Assembly: GCA_964651325.1 (NCBI GenBank)
Contig: CAZYXP010000115.1
Location: 1 to 11,799 of the forward strand
DNA from: JADFOB01 sp964651325
GTDB lineage: Bacteria > Planctomycetota > Phycisphaerae > UBA1845
Direction of reading: 5' to 3'
DNA length: 11,799 bases
In this document: piece by piece, positions 1-5,029 of the stretch
How positions within the stretch are numbered: position 1 is the stretch's first letter
Layout: each line of letters opens with the position of its first letter
The notes under the pieces: generated by a model
The model's input: the letters and a program-made list of their open reading frames with translations, nothing else
Told to the model about the DNA's origin: nothing
Databases searched by the model: none
Made by a program: the position numbers and the translations under genes

Positions 1-28
1 CAGCTATCAGCCGTCAGCTATCAGCCAT
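1..28. repeat. Heptamer tandem repeat, four units, cut by window edge
   Basis: Four consecutive 7-bp units fit CAGCYRT: CAGCTAT, CAGCCGT, CAGCTAT, CAGCCAT. The array probably continues to the left of the window. A further single unit (CAGCCAT followed by CGG) occurs at 442-451, on the far side of the palindrome-rich segment 30-440, as if that segment had entered the array. No coding role is visible. Confidence 0.6.
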
Positions 29-71
29 CGGGTGCATGACACTTCCGGCGGATGGAACGCTGTTCTTTCCT

Positions 72-88
72 GCAGCCTGAAAGGCTGC
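72..88. repeat. Small hairpin, GCAGCC stem
   Basis: GCAGCC (72-77) and GGCTGC (83-88) form a perfect 6-bp stem around a 5-nt TGAAA loop. It lies just inside the left end of the 30-440 segment and mirrors the hairpin at 394-410. Confidence 0.5.
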
Positions 89-98
89 GCTATAGTAG

Positions 99-127
99 CC
101 GTGGGTCCGTTCCCGGCGGACCCACGG
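99..127. repeat. Perfect 11-bp stem palindrome
   Basis: CCGTGGGTCCG (99-109) pairs perfectly with CGGACCCACGG (117-127) around a 7-nt loop. No T-tract follows on either strand, so a simple intrinsic terminator is unlikely. I read it as one of the GC-rich palindromes scattered through the 30-440 segment. Confidence 0.6.
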
Positions 128-240
128 TCACCGCACAGCCCATCTATTCGGCCCTGGAGGGGTCGGCTAGGCGTCATGCTGCACGCATCTCACGGCAAAG
201 ACGCCCCATACAGGGTCGGGTGGTTAGATGGTGACGCGAT

Positions 241-268
241 CCGGGGGTGGCGCTACGCTTGCCCCCGG
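241..268. repeat. CCGGGGG/CCCCCGG inverted repeat
   Basis: CCGGGGG (241-247) and CCCCCGG (262-268) form a perfect 7-bp stem with a 14-nt loop. Palindromes of this style are, from memory, frequent between genes of planctomycetes. No gene is associated with it here. Confidence 0.5.
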
Positions 269-278
269 CTACTTTAGT

Positions 279-387
279 AGTACAGCGCAAAGTCGTCACA
301 AACCCGGAGCGCAGGCATCTTGCCTGCATCATCATCGCGGGTCGTGCAGGCTGGAAGCCTGCGCTCCGAACGACGTTGCGCTGTACT
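279..387. repeat. Long imperfect inverted repeat carrying two small hairpins
   Basis: AGTACAGCGCAA (279-290) is exactly inverted at 376-387. The similarity continues inward through GTCGT to GGAGCGCAGGC, present inverted as GCCTGCGCTCC near 356-366. In the centre are two perfect 7-bp hairpins with 3-nt loops: GCAGGCA/TGCCTGC at 311-327 and GCAGGCT/AGCCTGC at 346-362. A third hairpin (GCACGC/GCGTGC, 394-410) follows directly. The whole could fold as one long cruciform or RNA stem. Confidence 0.6.
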
Positions 388-635
388 GTTAGAGCACGCC
401 TTCAGCGTGCCATCACAGCCGCCGATTTTGTCATGCACCCTCAGCCATCGGATCGCCACCGATCACATCGCCTTTCCGAAAACCGAACATAAACCGAACA
501 ATAAGAAAAATCAAGCCCCCGGCGGAGTATTTTTGAGCGGGCCTCGTATTCTTGTGGGAGGCAAGTCCGCGGATGGTCCTGAATCGTTTGGATCTGGTGC
601 TCCATCAACGCTGATTCGATGGGGACCGCGTGTGG

Positions 636-700
636 CACAGCGGCCCTCCGCTGTGTCTGGGCAACCGCCCAGCCGATGGCCCACCGGAGGGCGGCTGGGC
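636..700. repeat. Pair of REP-like palindromes
   Basis: CACAGCGG (636-643) and CCGCTGTG (648-655) form a perfect 8-bp stem with a 4-nt loop. GCCCAGCC (667-674) and GGCTGGGC (693-700) form a second 8-bp stem with an 18-nt loop. CGGCCCTCCG in the first also resembles, inverted, the CGGAGGGCGG in the second. They look like intergenic repetitive palindromes and have no T-tract of a terminator. Confidence 0.55.
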
Positions 701-856
701 TACACATGACCGGGTCAATGCGTTGGGCCCATGACCGGCATATCTCGTTCTGGAGCCGCTTGCCGGTTTGGCCGATAGCGTAACGGCGGGATTGCCGGCA
801 AAGCAGGGCCGATAATTCAGGGAGCGCCAATGTTACCTGCGTGTGATTCAAACCGG

Positions 857-885
857 TTGACAAGCGCCGTGGATGAATCTAACGT
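857..885 (+). promoter_or_regulatory. Possible sigma70-like promoter of the efflux operon
   Basis: A perfect TTGACA (857-862) is followed after 17 bp by TAACGT (880-885), a poor -10 that matches TATAAT at three of six positions. Transcription would start near 892, almost at the ATG at 895, giving a near-leaderless message. The -35 overlaps an 8-bp palindrome, AACCGGTT (851-858), that could be an operator. All of this is inference from short matches. Confidence 0.3.
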
Positions 886-894
886 CGAGTATCT

Positions 895-1272
895 ATGAGA
901 CGAATGGTAACCAATGTAGTGGTCGTGTGGGCGCTGGCTGTCATGCCGCCGCTTTGCATGGCCGGTGTGGTGACGCACCCGTGCGCTTGCACCGAGGGCG
1001 CGTGTTGCCCGTCGGAGTGCGGCTGCGACGGCAATTCCCAGTGCGGTCACGAAAGCCATTGTGGTGACGATCCGTGCGGTCGCCCGTTCGTTTATGGCGG
1101 GCGTTCGATCGGCCGAGTCGTTGTCGATTCGGTGGCACGACTCGCTTCGTGGGCCATTCCCCAATTCGTTCCTCCGCCCCTTCTAGCGTTGTCCACTCCG
1201 GCCTTGCAAGTGGCGCCGGATGTCGGGAAGCCATTTCCCCGTCCAGCCAGCGACGTTCCCCTTCTGGTGTGA
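895..1272 (+). CDS. Small secreted Cys/His-rich protein, putative metal binder
   Basis: This 125-residue protein is not a family I recognise. Residues 5-23 are hydrophobic after two arginines and look like a signal peptide ending near A23, so the product should be exported. Residues 28-61 are a dense Cys/His segment with nine cysteines (30, 32, 37, 38, 42, 44, 50, 56, 61) and histidines at 28, 52 and 55, including CACTEGACC and CGHESHC. The rest (62-125) is proline-rich and free of cysteine, with a mildly hydrophobic stretch around 83-99. It sits 175 bp before czcC on the same strand, so a role in periplasmic binding or delivery of the pump's metal is plausible but inferred. There is no strong ribosome binding site; M4 at 904 is an alternative start. 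Disulfide-bonded structure instead of metal binding is the main other reading. Confidence 0.6.
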   Translation: MRRMVTNVVVVWALAVMPPLCMAGVVTHPCACTEGACCPSECGCDGNSQCGHESHCGDDPCGRPFVYGGRSIGRVVVDSVARLASWAIPQFVPPPLLALSTPALQVAPDVGKPFPRPASDVPLLV

Positions 1273-1312
1273 ATCCCCGTCATCGATGCCGTAAGCCGCG
1301 GGTTCAATAGGA

Positions 1313-1379
1313 CAGCGCCAGAACCACTCTTATGAACCGCCGGGTTCGACATGCGCGGTTTCAAAGTGGCTTGGCGCTG
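1313..1379 (+). repeat. Long imperfect hairpin in the czcC leader
   Basis: CAGCGCCA (1313-1320) is exactly inverted at 1372-1379. The pairing continues imperfectly through CCACT/AGTGG and GAACCGC/GCGGTTTC, giving arms of roughly 28 nt around a loop of about 14-20 nt. It lies between the Cys-rich gene and czcC. It could reduce read-through, protect the mRNA end or be another repetitive palindrome; the sequence does not decide. Confidence 0.45.
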
Positions 1380-1397
1380 CCGGAAACCGGGGCGCCG

Positions 1398-1426
1398 CGC
1401 GGGCTGAAGCCCGCGGCTCGGGGGAA
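1398..1426 (+). repeat. REP-like palindrome, copy 1, next to the czcC ribosome binding site
   Basis: CGCGGGC (1398-1404) and GCCCGCG (1409-1415) form a perfect 7-bp stem with a TGAA loop, followed by TCGGGGGAA (1418-1426). The 19-nt core is identical to 11617-11635 inside valS. The TCGGGGGAA tail recurs there too, on the minus strand, so the conserved unit is about 29 nt and more than a bare palindrome. It ends 7 nt before the GAGGAA ribosome binding site of czcC. Confidence 0.7.
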
Positions 1427-1447
1427 ACTGACTGAGGAATCATTTGC

Positions 1448-2977
1448 ATGTTTAGAACTATTCGAACCCCATTGTGGGTGGCCGCTGCGCTGATCGCGGG
1501 TTCAGGCTGTGCCACTGTCAATCCAAAATCCGACTACGAGCATGTCGGGCGCCATATTTTTGAAGCCACCGGGGGAGAGCGCGTTTATCGGCCCGAAGAC
1601 GATGCATTGGTGGCGGGAATGGTCGAGGGGCTGTCCCAGGATGGCATCACCGCGGCGGACGCGGTCGAGATATGCCTGCTGAACAATGCCGCGCTGCAGG
1701 CCATGTTCATGGACATCGGCATGGCTCGCGCGGACGTGGTTCAAGCAGGGCTTTTTTCCAACCCCTTCGTGGGCATTTCCGCGCGATTCCCCGATGGCGG
1801 GGGCTTGGCCAACCTGGAAGCCTCCATTTCGCAAAACATCGCAGAGCTGTGGCAGATACCCGTTCGAAAGCGCGCGGCAGAGCGTTCCCTGGATGTGGCG
1901 ATTCTTGATCTGGCCCGTAAAGCGGTGGCTCTGGCGGCCGATGCGAAGGTCGCCTATTTCACGGCCGCTGGCGCGGATGAGCAGTCTCGGATCGCGCAAG
2001 AAAACCGCGACATTGCTGCGAATCTCTTGCAGCTAGCGCTGACGCGGCAGGAGGCAGGCGCGGCCAACGAACTCGATGTCAACCTTTCACGCGGCGTCGC
2101 GCTGGGCGCGGAGATCGAGGTCGAGCGGGCCCGCCTAGCGGCCGCGGAAGCACGTCGCGCGATGGCGACGGTGCTCGGTTGGGTCGGCGACGCGGATAGC
2201 CTGGTGCTCAATGATCCGCTGCCCGACGCCTACCCGGAAATCGCCGACACATCATCCCTTGTCGATGCGGCCAAGCGCGGTCGGCTTGACCTGCGCGTGG
2301 CGGCGAAGGCTCTGGCTGTGGCTGAGGCGCGATTGGAGGAGCAATACAGGCTGGTTTTTCCGGTGGTCGAGTTGGGGCTGGAACTGGAGCGTGAAGACCG
2401 TCAGGCTCAAGGGGGTCGCGACATTCCCGCCGACATCGCGCGGGCTTCGATCGCCAGCGGTGGGCTGACCGCGCCGGACATCCAACCACGATCCGAGCGG
2501 GGCGGCGCGGGCGGACAGGCCACGATTATGGGGCCGAGCTTGGGCTTTGAGCTGCCGATTTTCGATCAAAACCAGGCCCAGATCGCTAAAGCCCAATACG
2601 CCGTTCAGCAGGCGCGCAAGGTACTCGTTGGCGTTGACCGCGGGGTTACACAACAAGTGCGCGGCGCGGCGGATCGTGCATTGACGGCGTGGCGGCTGAT
2701 GCGGACATTCCGAGATCAATCGATCCCATTGGCGCAGCGCAACTTGGAATTGTCGCGTGCGTCCTATCGCGCGGGGCGGGCGTCCTTCCTTTCCGTGCTC
2801 GAGGCCCAGCGATTCTTTTTGGAAGCGCGGCGCGAATACGTGAGCGCGGCGCAGCGTGCGGCCACGTCTGTTCCCGAGTTGGAGCAGGCGATCGGGTTGC
2901 CGTTTTCGAAGTTGAAGGCCGAAGTGGAAGTGGACGTGCCGCAGGAAGCGGACGCGAAGGAGCATGCAAAACCATGA
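1448..2977 (+). CDS. czcC: CzcC/CusC-family outer-membrane efflux lipoprotein
   Basis: This 509-residue protein is the outer-membrane channel of a tripartite RND heavy-metal efflux system and belongs to the TolC-like OEP superfamily. It has a lipoprotein-type signal, with a hydrophobic run at residues 9-18 and a cysteine at 21 in the context AGSGC, so it is probably acylated. The body shows two helical OEP repeats rich in Ala, Glu, Arg and Gln. Typical segments are the N-terminal AVEICLLNN, VQAGLFSNP and, in the second repeat, LGFELPIFDQNQAQIAKA and YRAGRASFLSVLEAQR. Between the repeats a Gly- and Asp-rich loop of about 35 residues (roughly 321-356) is longer than I expect. The ATG has a good ribosome binding site (GAGGAA at 1434-1439, 8 nt spacing). 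The stop overlaps the next start by ATGA. The family is clear; the metal is not. Confidence 0.93.
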   Translation: MFRTIRTPLWVAAALIAGSGCATVNPKSDYEHVGRHIFEATGGERVYRPEDDALVAGMVEGLSQDGITAADAVEICLLNNAALQAMFMDIGMARADVVQAGLFSNPFVGISARFPDGGGLANLEASISQNIAELWQIPVRKRAAERSLDVAILDLARKAVALAADAKVAYFTAAGADEQSRIAQENRDIAANLLQLALTRQEAGAANELDVNLSRGVALGAEIEVERARLAAAEARRAMATVLGWVGDADSLVLNDPLPDAYPEIADTSSLVDAAKRGRLDLRVAAKALAVAEARLEEQYRLVFPVVELGLELEREDRQAQGGRDIPADIARASIASGGLTAPDIQPRSERGGAGGQATIMGPSLGFELPIFDQNQAQIAKAQYAVQQARKVLVGVDRGVTQQVRGAADRALTAWRLMRTFRDQSIPLAQRNLELSRASYRAGRASFLSVLEAQRFFLEARREYVSAAQRAATSVPELEQAIGLPFSKLKAEVEVDVPQEADAKEHAKP

Positions 2978-3132
2978 CAAGCAAGAACCCACGAAACCAT
3001 GTCATCTCCGGCATGTTCTTGGCGGTCATGACCGTGGCACTGTGCCAAGGATGTGCGCCGATCGACAGTGGGACGCTTTCAACGTTCGCGAGAGACATGC
3101 TGCTCAACGCGGCGGCAGCGTTTCTGCTGTGA
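2974..3132 (+). CDS. Small lipoprotein-like peptide in the czc operon, 52 residues
   Basis: I do not recognise a named family. The ATG at 2974 overlaps the czcC stop (ATGA), a classic sign of translational coupling, and AAGGAG lies 11 nt upstream at 2957-2962. After a basic start, residues 10-23 are hydrophobic and lead to LCQGC, where C27 could be a lipidated cysteine, although the -3 residue is Cys instead of the usual Leu. The mature part would be only 26 residues, beginning CAPIDSG and ending in an amphipathic or membrane-seeking stretch, NAAAAFLL. A lipid-anchored or membrane-associated helper of the efflux complex is an inference from position. A chance frame is possible but unlikely given the coupling and the coherent signal sequence. 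Confidence 0.6.
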   Translation: MTSKNPRNHVISGMFLAVMTVALCQGCAPIDSGTLSTFARDMLLNAAAAFLL

Positions 3133-3195
3133 CCGTTCCCAAAATGTCGGCCACGGCCGGGAGGCACGATGAGCCGATTCAGGAGAACCGATGTG

Positions 3196-4929
3196 ATGAA
3201 TAGGAAATTGGCCATTTTGGCCGTGATCGCTTTGGTCGGTGGTGGCGCTGCGGTCTTATCGCGTGTGCGGGCACAACAGCCACCGGCCGAAACGCCGTCC
3301 GAGCATGACCACGACCATGGGGATGGGGATCATGGAGAGGCTGGCGATCACGTCCACGAGCACGACGAGTCTGGACATGACGAAGAGGGTCATGAAGCGC
3401 ATGGACGTGACGAGGCCCATGGCCACGACGAGGATGGTGAGCACGACGGGCACGACGATCACGCCGGGCACGATGATCACGGCGCGGAGCCGGTCGTTCG
3501 GCTCAGTCGCGACGACAGAGATAGGTTCGGCGTCAAGGTGGCAACGGCAGGATCGGGGCAATTGACGATGCGAATACGCCTGCCGGGAGAACTCGTGCTC
3601 AATGCAGACCGTGTCGCACACATTGTCCCTCGCGCACCGGGCATCGTGCGAGAAGTTCTGTCGAGTGTGGGAGACGTCGTGCACGCAGGCGACGTGATGG
3701 CGCGGATTGAAAGCGCTGAGTTGGGCGAGGCGAAGGTCGACTATCTCTCCAAGTGGGCGGCGCTCAGCGGCAGTACGGTTGACCTGACGCGCGCGCGCCA
3801 AGTGCATCACAACACAGTTTTGCTGCTGGAGGTACTCGAATCGTCTCCTTCGTCGGAAACCCTCCGCGAGACGAAAGAGGGCCCCATGGGCGAGAATCGC
3901 AGCATTCTCGTTTCCGCCTACGCCGAATTCGTGTTCTCCAAGGCGGCCTACTTGAGGGAGAAACCGCTTTTTGAGAAGAAGATCGCCAGCGAGCGAGATT
4001 ATCAGGCCGCAGAGGCGGAGTACAAGAAGGCCGATGCGCTTTATGCTGCAACACGTGACAGCATAGAGTTCAAGATACGCCGGGATCTACTTGAGGCAGA
4101 ACGTACGCAACAGGTAGGCGAGATCGAACTTCAAGGCGCCAGACGGCGCCTCTACGTGCTGGGGCTCACGTCCCAAGAGATTGCGGAACTGGAGCGTCTT
4201 GCTGAGCTCCAAATGCGCGTCAGTGCACGCAACGCGATGTGTAATGATCCACACTGCAAGGCCTGCCAACAGGCTGCGTCCGACAGCAACGACAGCATCG
4301 CACTCGAAACAGGCAAGCTCGAGACCGAGGAAAAGTTGGCGTGGTATCCACTTCGCGCTCCGTTTGACGCTACGGTGATTGAGAAACACCTGGCGCTGGG
4401 CGAGAAGCACAGCGATGAATTCGGTGCTTTCACGGTCGCGGACTTGAGCACCGTGTGGGTCGCTATCGCGGTCTACCAGAAGGATCTAGCTTACGTCAGG
4501 AAGGGCATGGAGGTCACTATTTCTGCCGGCGCCGGCATGCCCCACGGGCAGGGCACCATTGCGTATGTTGCGCCGGTTGTCGACGAAAAAACCCGGACGG
4601 CGTTGGCACGCGTCGTTCTTCCCAACCCAGATGGCCAACTGCGGCCTGGGCTCTTTGTCAACGCTGAGATCTCCATCGGGCAGGAGCGTGCCCCGGTCGT
4701 TATCCCGAAGTCCGCAGTTCAGAGAATGGGCGAGCAGACTGTCGTCTTTCTGGATGCGAGCGAGGGCTTCAAACCGAAACCGGTTTCTCTGGGTCGCAGC
4801 AATGAATCGCGCGTGGAGGTTCTTGCGGGTTTGGCCGTCGGCCAGCGGTATGTCGTTGAAGGTGCGTTTGAGCTGAAGGCGAAGATCGTAACAAGCGGGC
4901 TTGGCGCGCATGCCGGGCACGGTCACTAG
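3196..4929 (+). CDS. czcB: CzcB/CusB-family periplasmic adaptor with His-rich and Cys-rich metal sites
   Basis: This membrane-fusion protein (577 residues from this start) links the CzcA pump to the CzcC channel. Residues 4-20 form a signal or anchor helix. Residues 36-95 are a His/Asp/Glu-rich tract with 17 histidines. The first lipoyl half (GELVLNADRVAHIVPRAPG, from about 130) is followed by a long helical hairpin. A cysteine cluster CNDPHCKAC lies at 349-357, and then come the second lipoyl half (YPLRAPFDATVIEKHLALG) and the beta-barrel and membrane-proximal parts (RPGLFVNAEI, VVIPKSAVQRMG). The C-terminus ends HAGHGH. I prefer ATG 3196, with AGGAGA at 3181-3186 and a proper signal sequence; ATG 3169, with GGGAGG 4 nt before it, would add nine residues. 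The family assignment is firm; the metal-binding role of the His and Cys segments is inferred. Confidence 0.93.
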   Translation: MNRKLAILAVIALVGGGAAVLSRVRAQQPPAETPSEHDHDHGDGDHGEAGDHVHEHDESGHDEEGHEAHGRDEAHGHDEDGEHDGHDDHAGHDDHGAEPVVRLSRDDRDRFGVKVATAGSGQLTMRIRLPGELVLNADRVAHIVPRAPGIVREVLSSVGDVVHAGDVMARIESAELGEAKVDYLSKWAALSGSTVDLTRARQVHHNTVLLLEVLESSPSSETLRETKEGPMGENRSILVSAYAEFVFSKAAYLREKPLFEKKIASERDYQAAEAEYKKADALYAATRDSIEFKIRRDLLEAERTQQVGEIELQGARRRLYVLGLTSQEIAELERLAELQMRVSARNAMCNDPHCKACQQAASDSNDSIALETGKLETEEKLAWYPLRAPFDATVIEKHLALGEKHSDEFGAFTVADLSTVWVAIAVYQKDLAYVRKGMEVTISAGAGMPHGQGTIAYVAPVVDEKTRTALARVVLPNPDGQLRPGLFVNAEISIGQERAPVVIPKSAVQRMGEQTVVFLDASEGFKPKPVSLGRSNESRVEVLAGLAVGQRYVVEGAFELKAKIVTSGLGAHAGHGH

Positions 4930-5018
4930 CATCGGTGCAAGACGATAAAGACGCGAGCTCGGCCGTTCGCATTGATAGGGCAGCCATCGTACGCCCGATC
5001 TCCAAGCTGCGGCTGTCG

Positions 5019-5024
5019 AAGGAG
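5019..5024 (+). promoter_or_regulatory. Ribosome binding site of czcA
   Basis: AAGGAG sits 5 nt before the ATG at 5030. The 100 bp between czcB and czcA shows no terminator or promoter that I can support, so czcA is probably translated from the shared operon message. Confidence 0.6.
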
Positions 5025-5029
5025 TCGAG

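Larger units (their letters stand above)
30..440. mobile_element. MITE-like palindrome-rich element with imperfect terminal inverted repeats
   Basis: The ends are inverted copies: GGGTGCATGAC at 30-40 and its reverse complement at 430-440 are perfect over 11 bp, and the match extends imperfectly (about 20 of 25) to 54 and 416. TCAGCCATCG occurs directly at 21-30 and again at 441-450, like a target duplication, although base 30 is shared with the repeat. Inside each end lies a hairpin with a similar follow-on sequence (72-88 and 394-410). The interior holds further palindromes at 99-127, 241-268 and 279-387. No transposase is encoded, so an autonomous element would have to act in trans. This is inferred from structure alone; a degraded cluster of unrelated REP-like palindromes is the alternative. 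Confidence 0.45.
441..894. other. Region without a supportable gene
   Basis: No reading frame here looks like a real protein; the open frames run through palindromes and have unconvincing composition. Visible structure is the palindrome cluster at 636-700 and a promoter-like sequence at 857-885. An AT-richer patch with repeated ACCGAACA-type words lies at 480-515. Nothing else is recognised. Confidence 0.5.

Noticed and set aside
30..440. CRISPR array
   Set aside because: The repeats are different palindromes with irregular spacing; no regular repeat-spacer pattern and no cas genes.
320..709. 129-residue plus-strand open frame
   Set aside because: It begins inside the long inverted repeat and ends in the second palindrome cluster, with no protein-like features.
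441..863. 140-residue minus-strand open frame
   Set aside because: It runs through the palindrome cluster at 636-700, has no recognisable motif or signal and shows an odd composition; most likely a chance frame in GC-rich DNA.
2252..2992. 246-residue minus-strand frame opposite czcC
   Set aside because: Antisense shadow of a well-supported gene; low-complexity Arg/Gln/His-rich translation.
3169..3195. Upstream ATG for czcB with GGGAGG close before it
   Set aside because: The spacing is only 4 nt and it would put nine polar and charged residues before a canonical signal helix; ATG 3196 with AGGAGA 9 nt upstream is better. Not excluded.
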